Shown: piece after piece, positions 8,115 to 16,832 of the stretch
Layout of the letters: the number at the start of each line of letters is the position of its first letter
Numbering within the stretch: the stretch's first letter is position 1
NCBI RefSeq assembly: GCF_019976975.1
Contig: NZ_AP024630.1
Coordinates: 992,001-1,056,000 of the forward strand
Origin: Arthrobacter sp. NtRootA1
GTDB taxonomy: Bacteria > Actinomycetota > Actinomycetes > Actinomycetales > Micrococcaceae
Length of the DNA: 64,000 nucleotides
Direction: 5' to 3'
Notes under the pieces: generated by a model
Told to the model about the DNA's origin: nothing
Databases searched by the model: none
The model's input: the letters and a program-made list of their open reading frames with translations, nothing else
Translations under genes and position numbers: made by a program

Positions 8115-9302
8115 ATGGCTGAAAGCCTCGGCGTCGCCGTCATCGGTGCAGGCATGGCCGGTAAGGCCCATGCTGCCGCGTACCGCACAGCATCTGCCCT
8201 CTACAGCCCGGTACTGCCACAGCTCCGCCTCGTCTCCATTGGCGACGTGAATGCCGAATTTGGTTCCCTGGCTGCGCGGCGCTTTGGATACGAGCGCAAC
8301 GATACGTCCTGGCAGGCAATCGCCGAGGCCGATGACATTGATGTAGTCAGCGTCGTCATCGCCAACTCGCTGCACCGGGAGGTAGTGGAAGGCCTGCTCG
8401 CCGCCGGCAAGCACGTGCTGTGCGAGAAGCCGCTCAGCGACACCTTGGCCGATGCCCGCGCGATGGCAGATGCCGCCCGCGCTGCTGAGGCCGGGGGAAC
8501 CCTGGCGCGTATCGGCTTCACCTTCCGCCGCACCCCGGGCATTGCCTACATCCGCGATCTCATCCAGAATGGCGTTCTCGGGAACGTCCTGCACTTCAGT
8601 GGCCGGTACTGGACCGACTATGGCTTCAGCCCTTCGGCTCCGATGAGCTGGCGATACAAGGGCGGGCCCGGCTCCGGTGCGCTGGCCGACGTCGGAAGTC
8701 ACCTGACGTATGTATCCGAATTCCTGTGCGGTGACATCAAGTCAATTAGCGGTGGCCGGCTCGCAACAGCGATTGCCAAGCGGCCCCTTCCGCTGGGCGC
8801 CGTCATGGGTCACGATCACGTGGCCGTCAGCGACACGTTCGAAGCGGTCGAGAATGACGACTATGCAGCCTTCAACGCGGAGTTCACCAACGGCGCCGGA
8901 AGCTTCGAAGTCTCCCGGGTTGCAGCCGGCCATGCCAACGGCCTTCAGTTCGAGGTCTTCTGCGAGAACGGCGCCGCCAAGTTCGATCAGCGCCGCCCCT
9001 CCGAGATCCAGCTGTTCCTTAATGATGGATCCGGCAATGAGAACGGTTACCGCCAAGTCTCCCTTGGGCCGGGACACCCTTACATCGCCGGTGGCCTGGC
9101 AATGGACGCGCCGGAAGTTGGCTTCGGCCAGAACGATGCCTTCGGCTACCAGGCCCGGGCATTCCTCGAAGAGGTCGCAGGCCTTGGCGAAGAGGCATCC
9201 CTGCCCCGCTGTGCCACCTTCGATGAAGGTGTCCGCAACATGGAACTCCTCAGTGCCGTCACTGAATCCGCCCTGAACAACGGAAAGAAGATCACGCTAT
9301 GA
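8115..9302 (+). CDS. Gfo/Idh/MocA family dehydrogenase
   Basis: The 395-residue protein opens with the NAD(P)-binding motif 'VAVIGAGMAGKAHAAAY' (GxGxxGxxH) and carries CEKPL with the catalytic lysine near residue 105. 'GGPGSGALADVGSHLTYVSEFLCG' is the conserved substrate-side element. The ATG at 8115 follows AAAGGAG. It overlaps the next gene by four bases (ATGA), so translation is coupled. A sugar or inositol dehydrogenase role is known for the family. The precise substrate is not evident, but co-occurrence with an isomerase and an iolG-like gene points to inositol stereoisomers. Confidence 0.88.
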   Translation: MAESLGVAVIGAGMAGKAHAAAYRTASALYSPVLPQLRLVSIGDVNAEFGSLAARRFGYERNDTSWQAIAEADDIDVVSVVIANSLHREVVEGLLAAGKHVLCEKPLSDTLADARAMADAARAAEAGGTLARIGFTFRRTPGIAYIRDLIQNGVLGNVLHFSGRYWTDYGFSPSAPMSWRYKGGPGSGALADVGSHLTYVSEFLCGDIKSISGGRLATAIAKRPLPLGAVMGHDHVAVSDTFEAVENDDYAAFNAEFTNGAGSFEVSRVAAGHANGLQFEVFCENGAAKFDQRRPSEIQLFLNDGSGNENGYRQVSLGPGHPYIAGGLAMDAPEVGFGQNDAFGYQARAFLEEVAGLGEEASLPRCATFDEGVRNMELLSAVTESALNNGKKITL

Positions 9303-10318
9303 AACTCGGCGTCTACAACGCGATCCTCCACGACCGTCCGCTCCCGGAAGCACTGAAGGTCATTGCCGATCTGGGCCTCACGGGCATCGAGATCAACACC
9401 GGCGGGTTCCTGCCCGCCGTGCACGTCCCCACCTTTGACGAGATTCTGGAAAGCGACGCAGCGCGCGACGACTACCTGGAGATCTTCGAGGGCACCGGCG
9501 TTTCCATCGCTGGCCTGAACTGCAACGGCAATCCACTGCATCCGAAGCGGGAAATCGGTGAGAAGCATGCCGAAGACATCCGCCGTTCCATTCGCCTCGC
9601 CCACCGCCTCGGACAGGACCGGGTGGTAACCATGTCCGGCCTTCCTGGGGGCGAGCCTGGGGCGAGCATCGTCAACTGGGTAGTCAATGCCTGGAACTCC
9701 GCCGCCTTGGACGTGCTGGATTACCAGTGGGGCGTGGCGGCAAAGTTTTGGAAGGAAATGGACCGCCTCGCCGCTGGCCATGGCGTCAAAGTGGCGCTTG
9801 AACTGCACCCTCAGAACCTCGTCTTCAACACCGCTGATGTCTACAAGCTCGTCGAGCTCACCGGAGCCACGCATGTTGGGGTCGAGTTGGACGCTTCGCA
9901 CCTGTTCTGGCAGCAGATGGACCCCGTAGCCGTGGTCCGCGAACTTGGCCCTTTGGTGTTCCAAGCGGCCGCGAAGGACGTCCGCGTGAACAAGGACAAC
10001 GCTGCCCTGTACGGAGTATTGGACAACAGCTTCCGACGACTCTCAGCCGAGGAAAACCGCACCAACCTGGGCGGCGACGAGTGGGCGAACGAATGGCCCA
10101 GGAACTCGGCCTGGGACTTTGTGGCCTTGGGCCGTGGACACGATACGGCCTTTTGGACAGAGTTCCTCCGGGCCCTCCATGAGGTTGATCCCGACATGCT
10201 GGTGAACATCGAACACGAGGACGTTTCCCTGGGCCGCATCGAAGGACTTGAAGTTGCGGCAAAGGTCCTTAAGGATGCCGACGCGGCACTGAAGGCTTCT
10301 ACCGCTAGTGCTAATTGA
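9299..10318 (+). CDS. Sugar phosphate isomerase/epimerase-like TIM-barrel protein
   Basis: The 339-residue xylose-isomerase-like barrel starts MKLGVYNAILHDRPLPEAL. Metal-ligand candidates occur in 'VALELHPQNLVFN', 'VGVELDASHLFWQ', 'VFQAAAKDVRVN' and 'VNIEHEDVSLG'. It is about 50 residues longer than the paralogous barrel at 894. It overlaps the upstream dehydrogenase by the ATGA junction. The pairing of an oxidoreductase with this type of barrel recurs twice in this region, which suggests successive oxidation and isomerisation of a cyclic polyol; the specific reaction is inferred only. Confidence 0.82.
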   Translation: MKLGVYNAILHDRPLPEALKVIADLGLTGIEINTGGFLPAVHVPTFDEILESDAARDDYLEIFEGTGVSIAGLNCNGNPLHPKREIGEKHAEDIRRSIRLAHRLGQDRVVTMSGLPGGEPGASIVNWVVNAWNSAALDVLDYQWGVAAKFWKEMDRLAAGHGVKVALELHPQNLVFNTADVYKLVELTGATHVGVELDASHLFWQQMDPVAVVRELGPLVFQAAAKDVRVNKDNAALYGVLDNSFRRLSAEENRTNLGGDEWANEWPRNSAWDFVALGRGHDTAFWTEFLRALHEVDPDMLVNIEHEDVSLGRIEGLEVAAKVLKDADAALKASTASAN

Positions 10319-10342
10319 CAGGACAAACTGACAAGGTTTAGT
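10315..10342 (+). promoter_or_regulatory. Candidate promoter with inositol-regulator box before the iolG-like gene
   Basis: TTGACAGGACAAA starts at 10315 and overlaps the last codons of the upstream barrel gene. TTGACA can be the -35, with TTTAGT at 10337-10342 as a weak -10 after 16 bases. The box matches those at 3562, 3679 and 8007. Confidence 0.5.
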
Positions 10343-10400
10343 GTCGCCTCAAGAATCCCTCTTTAAGACTCAACTTCTGCTGCACTGACGGAGACAGATA

Positions 10401-11426
10401 ATGATGAAGCAAGTGACCCTCGGCCTTGTGGGTGTCGGCCGGATTGGCGTAATGCACGCCAAGAACATCAGCGCGCTCAACCAAGTCCTGAACCCGGAGG
10501 GTGTCCAGGTCCAACTCAAGCTGACCGATGTGGCGGAGGAACACGCCCGATCCGTGGCCGCCGAATTTGAGGCGGAATTTGTGGGGTCGGTGGCTGAGCT
10601 GATCTCCTCGGGTGTGGATGGACTGGTGATCGCCACCGGCACGGCGACACACCCGGACTTCATCCGCGCCGGCGTAGATGCCGGAATTCCGGTGTTCTGC
10701 GAGAAGCCGGTGGCTGTGAATGTTGCCCAGTCCCTGCCTGTCCTGGAGTACATCCGGGAGAAAGGCGGAACCGTGCAGATCGGCCACCAACGCCGATTCG
10801 ATGCCGGCTATCTGGAAGCCAAGCGGGCCTATGAAGCCGGGGAATTGGGCTGGATCCACTCCGTCCGCGCCCTCACATGCGACATGACCCCGCCGCCTGT
10901 CCAGTTCCTGGCAACCTCCGGCGGACTCTTCCGGGATTGCTCCGTGCACGATTTCGACATCCTTCGCTGGCTCACGGGCAAGGAAATCGTGGAGGTCTAT
11001 GCCAAGGGATCCAACAATGGCGACCCCGCAATCGGTGAGGTGGGCGACGTCGATACAGCCTTGGCGGTAGTTACGTTCGACGACGGCACGGTAGGTACGG
11101 TCTCCGCCAGCCGATACAACGGGGCCGGGCATGATGTCCGGCTGGAACTCCAGGGCTCTGATGGCTCGGTGGTGGTGGGCATGGATGAACAGATGGCGGT
11201 CCGTTCAGCTGAGCCAGGGGTTGCCTTCCCGTCAGGGATCTCCCATAAGACCTTTGCCGAACGCTTCGACCAGGCATACCGCTCCGAGATGGCTGCCTTT
11301 GTGGAGTTGGTCCTCGGCGAACGCAAGAATCCGTGCACACCCGAAGACGCCGTCGCTGCTTCCAAGGTGGCCGACGCCGCCCAGGAATCCCTCGAAACCG
11401 GCGTCCCCGTCCGCGTCGCCCCCTGA
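10401..11426 (+). CDS. iolG: Inositol 2-dehydrogenase-like oxidoreductase
   Basis: The 341-residue protein has the Rossmann motif 'LGLVGVGRIGVMHAKNI', CEKPVAVN with the catalytic lysine, and 'QIGHQRRFDAGYLEAK' plus 'DCSVHDFDILRWLTGKE', all matching IolG-type myo-inositol dehydrogenases. Length is usual for the family. IolG oxidises myo-inositol to 2-keto-myo-inositol with NAD. The ATG at 10401 and the ATG three bases later are both possible starts. It has its own promoter and operator box, separate from the upstream pair. The symbol rests on motif similarity; a scyllo-inositol or other polyol specificity is possible. Confidence 0.75.
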   Translation: MMKQVTLGLVGVGRIGVMHAKNISALNQVLNPEGVQVQLKLTDVAEEHARSVAAEFEAEFVGSVAELISSGVDGLVIATGTATHPDFIRAGVDAGIPVFCEKPVAVNVAQSLPVLEYIREKGGTVQIGHQRRFDAGYLEAKRAYEAGELGWIHSVRALTCDMTPPPVQFLATSGGLFRDCSVHDFDILRWLTGKEIVEVYAKGSNNGDPAIGEVGDVDTALAVVTFDDGTVGTVSASRYNGAGHDVRLELQGSDGSVVVGMDEQMAVRSAEPGVAFPSGISHKTFAERFDQAYRSEMAAFVELVLGERKNPCTPEDAVAASKVADAAQESLETGVPVRVAP

Positions 11427-11478
11427 TCTTCTCTCACATCCTGCGGCTTTTTTCCTGATCTTCTCTCACATCCTGCGG
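11422..11478. repeat. 25-bp direct repeat, two copies
   Basis: The unit starting CCTGATCTTCTCTCACATC occurs at 11422-11446 and again at 11454-11478. The first copy includes the stop codon of the iolG-like gene. Its core TCTTCTCTCACATC is the reverse complement of the core in the tandem array at 11571-11682. Confidence 0.85.
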
Positions 11479-11518
11479 GATTATCGGCATTCCTCTCTCC
11501 CTTGTTTCAGGAAAGCCA

Positions 11519-11551
11519 CGACGCCGGCACCTGACTTGGGTGCCGACGTCG
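11519..11551. terminator. Terminator-like hairpin
   Basis: CGACGCCGGCAC at 11519-11530 pairs with GTGCCGACGTCG at 11540-11551, with one mismatch and a 9-base loop. It is about 90 bases after the iolG-like gene, with no U-tract. Confidence 0.5.
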
Positions 11552-11570
11552 GGACCTACCGCGCGCGGGA

Positions 11571-11682
11571 CGTGAGAGAAGAACGGCCAGAAAGGGCTTC
11601 GATGTGAGAGAAGACCGGTCAGAAAGGGCTTCGATGTGAGAGAAGACCGGCCAAAAAGGGCCCCGATGTGAGAGAGGATCGG
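11571..11682. repeat. Four tandem 32-bp repeats
   Basis: GTGAGAG recurs at 11572, 11604, 11636 and 11668, an exact 32-base period. Each unit reads GATGTGAGAGAAGA followed by a CCGG-type and AAAGGG segment. The core is the inverse of the direct repeat at 11422, so transcripts across the region could fold back. No protein is encoded in 11427-11749. Confidence 0.85.
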
Positions 11683-11749
11683 ACGTAGCTGACGCGGGCC
11701 GGATGAGTCTGGGGGAAAACTCCGACCCGCGCCAGGTAGAGGGGGCTGA

Positions 11750-14656
11750 TCAGGCGATGACCTTCATGGCCTGCCAACCCGAGCCGAGGCTAACGGGCGG
11801 AACGTTGCTGAGCGTTCCGCTTCCCGATCCGGGATAGAGCCACAAAGTGTCTCCAATGCGGCCTACGACGTCGTTCTTACCGTCGCCGTCAAGGTCCCGT
11901 GGTCCGGCCAGCGCAGTGCGCGTGCCCCAGCCCGTCGCGATCTGCTTCCATTGCAGCCATCCCCCGGAACCATTGCCCGGATATAGCCATAATGCGCCTG
12001 TATCAGTGCGCCGCGCCAGTACATCTGCCTTGCCATCACCGTTGAAATCGCCGGTACTGAAAATAGCGTTCATGACGCCCCAACCCCAGCCGACTGTGTA
12101 GGGAGTCCGCTGTCCTCCAGCACCATTTCCTTCATACAAACGGAGGTCGCCGTTGCTGCGCCGTCCCATGAAATCGGGAATTCCGTCACCGCTGAAATCC
12201 CCTGGGGAGAAGAGCTGTGTCATGGTGCTCCAACCGGTGCTGACCTGCTTCCGCGCGCCAAAGCTGCCAGCGCCGTCGCCGGGGTAGAACCACAGGACGT
12301 CCCCGGATCGTGCCAGGAGGTCGGGCTTCCCGTCGCTGTTGAAGTCGCCGGGGGTGATGGTGTCCGTGTTGGATGACCAGGCAGGCGCAGCCAAAGCGAG
12401 CTGCTTGGGGGAGAGCCCGCCCGCGCCGTTGCCCGGGTAAAGGTACAAGTTGCCAGCGGTGTCAGCCGCCAGGACGTCAGCGCGGCCGTCGCCGTTGAAG
12501 TCATGGGCCGACGGCGGTCCGGCTGCGGGAACAGTGTACGTCTGGGTACCAACGGACGAGGTGTTGCCCGCCGTGTCCACGCCGATGTATTTCAACGTCA
12601 GCGTGGAGCTGCCCATCACGATCGGGGTGGAGTACTTGATATTGGACGCAGACTCAGTGGCCGTGGGGGTGCTGCCGTCGGTGGTGTAGTAAATGGCCGC
12701 CCCAGGCTCGTTGGCTGTCAACGTGATCGTGGCGCCGCTGGCCAAAGCCCGTCCGGTGGGATTGGCCGTCACCACAGGGGCCGTGGTGTCCGGCGGAACC
12801 GTGTAGGTCTGTGTTGCGACCTCGGAGGTATTTCCAGCCGTGTCCTTCGCAAAGTACTTCAGGGTCATGGGGCCAGGCCCATTGAACGTGATTGGCGCGG
12901 TATAAACCAGTCCGGCCGTAAGGGGATCTGTGCCATCCGTCGTGTAGCGGATTTCCGCTGGCTCGTTGGTGGACAGGGTGATCGTGGTGCCTGCGGCGTA
13001 CGCCCCACCTACAGGGCTGGCTGTCACCACTGGTTTGGTGATATCCGGGCCCGTGGAGTACGTCTGGGTGGCCACGGCCGAGGAATTGTTGGCGCCGTCA
13101 ACGGCGAAGTACTTCAGGGTCATCGGGCCATTCAGCGGGATGGGGCTGGCGTACTTGCTGCTCGCCGTCGTGGGGTTGCTACCGTCCGTGGTGTAGTAGA
13201 TCGTCGCCGTCTCATTGGCGGTGAGGGTGATGGACTGGCCCACCGCGTATGTTCCGCCCGGAGGCGTCGGAGTGACCACGGGGGCAACGTTGTCCGTTCC
13301 CAGGTAGGCCTCGAACTCGGCCAAACCGGCGTTGGTGGTGGTGGAGCTGACTGAGGTGATGTTGAAACGCACAGAGCTCACGGTTTTTGCCGGGAAGTTT
13401 ATGGTGAGCCCGGAGCCGTTGTTGGGAAGTGCGGGGGCGGCCACGGTGCTTCCATCCGAGAACAGCAGGTTTCCTCCGGTCACCTGGTCAGAGAGGAGCG
13501 GCCGGTCGAACAAGGTCACCGAGTTAATGGTCCTTGTAGGGGAGAAGTTGTACTGAATCCAGCTGCCCGCCTTTTCGCCGGCCGTCACCCATTCTCGCGT
13601 TGCGTCCATGGGGGTGCCCCATGCATACCCATCCCGGGCTTTCTCGGGGCTCTGGGCCGTTGCTTTCTGGGATGACGCCGTGACGGTGGTCCCTGCCGAC
13701 TTGGCGGCGTTGCCCACCCACTCAATGGCTGTGATGTATTGCCGTTTCAGCCACTCATCGTAGGGGGAGTCGGGGCATCCTTCGCCAGGACTGCTGCAGA
13801 TATACATGTCGAAATCCGCGAACCGCACGAAGGTGTCCACCTTGGTGGTGAGTTCGGCACCCGTCACATTTTGGGGGTACTCGTCGATCACGTATGCGTC
13901 GTAGGCCAGGGAGGTATGCGGGCCGGTGTAGCTGCGCGTAGCCAGTTGGGCGAATTTTGCGGTCGCCCAATGGTCGCTGTGGTCGTAGGGACTGTTGAAG
14001 TTGCCGGTCCAGTCCTGTGTGCGGAACGTGGTCGGCTGGAAGTTGGCAACCAGCCGATTCAAGGCAGTTTGGAACTGGGACTTTGTGAACGTGGCTGCGT
14101 TATCCACGGGCCTGATGGAGGAAAGCCGTCCATCCCAGAGTTTGAGGATGCTCTGGTCGTTGTACGCCGCACTGCCGTCACCGTTCGGGAAACCATCCGG
14201 GAGCCGCATGAACACCACCGAGATGTTGGGTGCGCCATTGAGGGTTTGCATTGTCAGGGGCCGGTTGGGAACCCCTGCGTCGGATGTGGTCCACGAATCA
14301 GACACTCCTGCCATCTTGGAGTAGCTGGCCCTGATTCCAGCTTCCAGGCTCTTCCAGTACGCAGCCCCCTCACCGGCCTCGCCCGCGGTGGTGAACACCG
14401 TTTGGACGCAGCGTTTGGCCTGGATGTCCCTCATGAAGTCCGGGCTGAGGAAAATCAGGTCATCGTCCGTGTGAGCCACTATCTGCATGGCCCCGCCGGT
14501 TCCTGCGCACGGCGGAACGGCCGCCGACGCAGGGGCGATCGAAAATGCGACGAGTCCCGCGAAGGCCAAAGCCGGGGCAAGGATCAAGCTTAGGAAGCTG
14601 AAGAAATGGGGTTGCCGATAGGGACGACGGACGTATTTTGGACGGTCCACAACCAT
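11750..14656 (-). CDS. Secreted PIG-L family deacetylase with chitobiase-like and FG-GAP domains
   Basis: The 968-residue protein has a Sec signal peptide ending near 'APASA' (residue 45). A PIG-L/LmbE domain (about 55-310) shows the zinc motif 'AHTDDDLIF' and 'HSDHWATAKF'. It is followed by an F5/8-type C lectin-like domain (about 325-460), three CHB_HEX_C_1-type repeats with 'YYTTDGS' cores (about 462-700) and FG-GAP/VCBS repeats with 'DFNGDGRADVL' motifs (about 715-968). PIG-L enzymes remove N-acetyl groups from sugars, and the accessory modules suggest binding to an extracellular glycan. It stands alone between the repeat field and a hydrolase gene. Confidence 0.88.
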   Translation of the reverse strand: MVVDRPKYVRRPYRQPHFFSFLSLILAPALAFAGLVAFSIAPASAAVPPCAGTGGAMQIVAHTDDDLIFLSPDFMRDIQAKRCVQTVFTTAGEAGEGAAYWKSLEAGIRASYSKMAGVSDSWTTSDAGVPNRPLTMQTLNGAPNISVVFMRLPDGFPNGDGSAAYNDQSILKLWDGRLSSIRPVDNAATFTKSQFQTALNRLVANFQPTTFRTQDWTGNFNSPYDHSDHWATAKFAQLATRSYTGPHTSLAYDAYVIDEYPQNVTGAELTTKVDTFVRFADFDMYICSSPGEGCPDSPYDEWLKRQYITAIEWVGNAAKSAGTTVTASSQKATAQSPEKARDGYAWGTPMDATREWVTAGEKAGSWIQYNFSPTRTINSVTLFDRPLLSDQVTGGNLLFSDGSTVAAPALPNNGSGLTINFPAKTVSSVRFNITSVSSTTTNAGLAEFEAYLGTDNVAPVVTPTPPGGTYAVGQSITLTANETATIYYTTDGSNPTTASSKYASPIPLNGPMTLKYFAVDGANNSSAVATQTYSTGPDITKPVVTASPVGGAYAAGTTITLSTNEPAEIRYTTDGTDPLTAGLVYTAPITFNGPGPMTLKYFAKDTAGNTSEVATQTYTVPPDTTAPVVTANPTGRALASGATITLTANEPGAAIYYTTDGSTPTATESASNIKYSTPIVMGSSTLTLKYIGVDTAGNTSSVGTQTYTVPAAGPPSAHDFNGDGRADVLAADTAGNLYLYPGNGAGGLSPKQLALAAPAWSSNTDTITPGDFNSDGKPDLLARSGDVLWFYPGDGAGSFGARKQVSTGWSTMTQLFSPGDFSGDGIPDFMGRRSNGDLRLYEGNGAGGQRTPYTVGWGWGVMNAIFSTGDFNGDGKADVLARRTDTGALWLYPGNGSGGWLQWKQIATGWGTRTALAGPRDLDGDGKNDVVGRIGDTLWLYPGSGSGTLSNVPPVSLGSGWQAMKVIA

Positions 14657-14743
14657 GCTCCTTTGAGCAGATGTTGGGCCCCCCAGCCGGCAAACTTACG
14701 ACGCCCACGGGACGTCATTCGAATGGAGTTATGCGCTTGCCGA

Positions 14744-14764
14744 GCTTTCAGTGCAGCTGAAAGC
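14744..14764. terminator. Hairpin downstream of the peptidase C26 gene
   Basis: GCTTTCAG at 14744-14751 and CTGAAAGC at 14757-14764 form a perfect 8-bp stem around TGCAG. It lies 14 bases after the leftward hydrolase gene and about 90 bases upstream of the PIG-L gene. It could be a terminator or an operator. Confidence 0.45.
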
Positions 14765-14777
14765 GATGCAGTGAGCG

Positions 14778-15581
14778 CTACTGTACTCCTCCGGGGCCAG
14801 CCTGGGTAGGGTTCCGGCACACTTCCACGAACGCTTTAAAAGGCGCCAGCCGCTGGTTATCGGGAAGCTGGGACGCTTCCGGATGCCACTGCACCGAGGC
14901 AACCCAACGGGAAGGATCTTCAAGCGCTTCCACCGTGCCGTCGTCGGCGATCGCCGCGACCACCAGGCCTTCACCCACCCTGGCCACCGCCTGGTGATGC
15001 CCCGAGGCGATCTTGATGGAGGTCCCTTCCGGCGCGCCATAGAGCGCGGCGGTCTTCGATCCTGGTGCAAGCACAACGTCATGCCATGCCCACTCACCGG
15101 CCGTGGGATCGTCGGGATTCAGTCCGTTGTGGTTGACGGCCGACGGTGCCATGTCCTGGATCAACGTCCCGCCGTACAGCACGTTCAACAACTGGTGGCC
15201 GCGGCAGATCCCCAGCAGCGGAAGGCCGGCGTCGATCGTGGCCCGGGCGACGTCGATGTCCAGATGGTCCTGTTCCGGGTTGACGTCATACACCGAATCT
15301 TCCGGGTCCTGCCCATAAAGACGCGGTTCCAAGTCCCCGCCACCGGGCAGCAGCACGCCGTCGAGCGTTTTCATGACGGACGCCAGACGCCCGGCGCTGT
15401 CCGCCGAAACGGGGGTCAGCAACACGGGCTGCGCACCCGCTTCACGGAGCAAATCCACAATAAGGGTGAACAGCTGGTTGGCTTCGCCCACGCGGGCGTC
15501 GGGATTGTCCGAGCTGCTAAGGCGAATCGGAACTCCGATACGCGGCCGGGCGCCAGCGCCGCCCTCATCTGAAGTCTTCAT
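14778..15581 (-). CDS. Gamma-glutamyl-gamma-aminobutyrate hydrolase family protein (peptidase C26)
   Basis: The 267-residue protein is a class-I glutamine-amidotransferase-like hydrolase. The nucleophile elbow is 'LGICRGHQLLNV' with its cysteine, and the His/Glu pair is in 'SVQWHPEASQLPD'. PuuD-type members split gamma-glutamyl-GABA in the cytoplasm during putrescine degradation. No other puu gene adjoins it, so the substrate is not fixed. It diverges from a LOG-like gene with a 74-base promoter gap. Confidence 0.85.
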   Translation of the reverse strand: MKTSDEGGAGARPRIGVPIRLSSSDNPDARVGEANQLFTLIVDLLREAGAQPVLLTPVSADSAGRLASVMKTLDGVLLPGGGDLEPRLYGQDPEDSVYDVNPEQDHLDIDVARATIDAGLPLLGICRGHQLLNVLYGGTLIQDMAPSAVNHNGLNPDDPTAGEWAWHDVVLAPGSKTAALYGAPEGTSIKIASGHHQAVARVGEGLVVAAIADDGTVEALEDPSRWVASVQWHPEASQLPDNQRLAPFKAFVEVCRNPTQAGPGGVQ

Positions 15582-15655
15582 GCTTCATCATGCAACGGAA
15601 CATCGCCCTGCGCGTAAACGGGACTCAAGTCGTTTAGCACTACTACGCTGATGCC

Positions 15656-16792
15656 ATGAATCCCTCCGGTGCCTTGAACCCAAGTCCACGGACGCTCGAC
15701 GTCGAAAGCATCGTTCATTTCGACAAACTGGTTACCTCCGGGGCAGGATCCATGCACGGCTGGCACGCGCAGTCGCTGGACCTTCGCGGACGTTCGCGGG
15801 AACTGAAAATGATGGACCCGCAGGGCGCGATCTTCCTGGGATGCACTTTCGACGACGGCATCGAGGAGAGCCTGCGAAGCCGCGGCGCACTCATCTTTCC
15901 CAAGATGCGCGGCGTGCCGTTCAACCCGTATCGCGGCACCCTTTACACGGCAAGGGAACTCTACGAAGACATTCCCACTACCGAGTATGAAGCCACCCTG
16001 GACGCGAGGATTTACCAGTGGAGCATCCTTCCGGGAAAGCGGGCAAGCCTTGACGCAACGCTCGCCGCAGCCCTCCACGACCACGCGATCGGCGACGCCC
16101 TGGACGAACTGCTGCAGGACGGTGACCTGGCAGGTACCAAACTCGTGGGCGTCATGGGCGGACACGCAGCGCAGCGCGGAACCAAGGAATTCGCCGACGC
16201 CGCGCGGCTGGGTCGCTTGCTCGCGCAGGCCGGATTCACAGTGGCAACCGGCGGTGGCCCCGGCGCGATGGAAGCAGCCAACATGGGCGCCTACCTCAGC
16301 GGACTGCCCGACGCCGATTCCACCGCAGCGCTGAAAACGCTGGCTTCCATACCGGGGTTCAGGCCATCGGTGACGGCTTGGGCGCGGCACGCAGCCGCCG
16401 TCGTCGAACGTTACCCCGAAGGCAAAGCGACGCTGGGCATACCCACCTGGTTCTACGGGCACGAACCCCCAAACCTGTTCGCCACCCACATCGCCAAGTA
16501 CTTCGCGAACGCGATCCGGGAAGCGATCCTTCTGGAGCTGTGCAACGGCGGGATCGTGTTCCTGCCCGGTTCCGCCGGAACAGTGCAGGAGATCTTCCAG
16601 GACGCCTGCGAAAACTATTACGGAGCCCCGGAAACCATCACTCCCATGGTCCTGGTGGGCCGCGACCATTGGGAACACACCTACCCGGCATGGGCGATGC
16701 TGCGGAGCCTCGCGGCAGGGAGGCCCATGGCAGACAGGATCTTCCTGGTGGACACTGTGGAGGACGCGCTCGCAGTGGTGGCCGCGGGCTAG
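15656..16792 (+). CDS. LOG-family-like Rossmann nucleotide-binding protein
   Basis: The 378-residue protein has a C-terminal half with 'GVMGGHAAQRGTKEF', 'GFTVATGGGPGAMEAANMGAYL' and 'FLPGSAGTVQEIFQDACENYYG'. The last is the family motif PGGxGTxxE with Ser in place of the second Gly. Typical LOG proteins are about 190 residues; this one has about 130 extra N-terminal residues, closer to PpnN/YgdH-type nucleosidases that split nucleoside monophosphates. The start has no strong ribosome site. Activity is inferred from family motifs only. Confidence 0.75.
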   Translation: MNPSGALNPSPRTLDVESIVHFDKLVTSGAGSMHGWHAQSLDLRGRSRELKMMDPQGAIFLGCTFDDGIEESLRSRGALIFPKMRGVPFNPYRGTLYTARELYEDIPTTEYEATLDARIYQWSILPGKRASLDATLAAALHDHAIGDALDELLQDGDLAGTKLVGVMGGHAAQRGTKEFADAARLGRLLAQAGFTVATGGGPGAMEAANMGAYLSGLPDADSTAALKTLASIPGFRPSVTAWARHAAAVVERYPEGKATLGIPTWFYGHEPPNLFATHIAKYFANAIREAILLELCNGGIVFLPGSAGTVQEIFQDACENYYGAPETITPMVLVGRDHWEHTYPAWAMLRSLAAGRPMADRIFLVDTVEDALAVVAAG

Positions 16793-16832
16793 AAATCCTT
16801 GCTGCAGGGGCTAGAAGTCTTTGCTGCAGGGG
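16789..16832. repeat. 22-bp tandem duplication covering two stop codons
   Basis: CTAGAAATCCTTGCTGCAGG at 16789 and CTAGAAGTCTTTGCTGCAGG at 16811 begin adjacent 22-base units with two differences. The first carries the TAG of the LOG-like gene. The second carries the stop and last codons (Pro-Cys-Ser-Lys-Asp-Phe) of the convergent metalloprotease. Confidence 0.85.

Noticed and set aside
11571..11682. Tandem repeats that might be a CRISPR array
   Set aside because: The 32-base units are contiguous with similar sequence throughout and no unique spacers; no cas gene is present.
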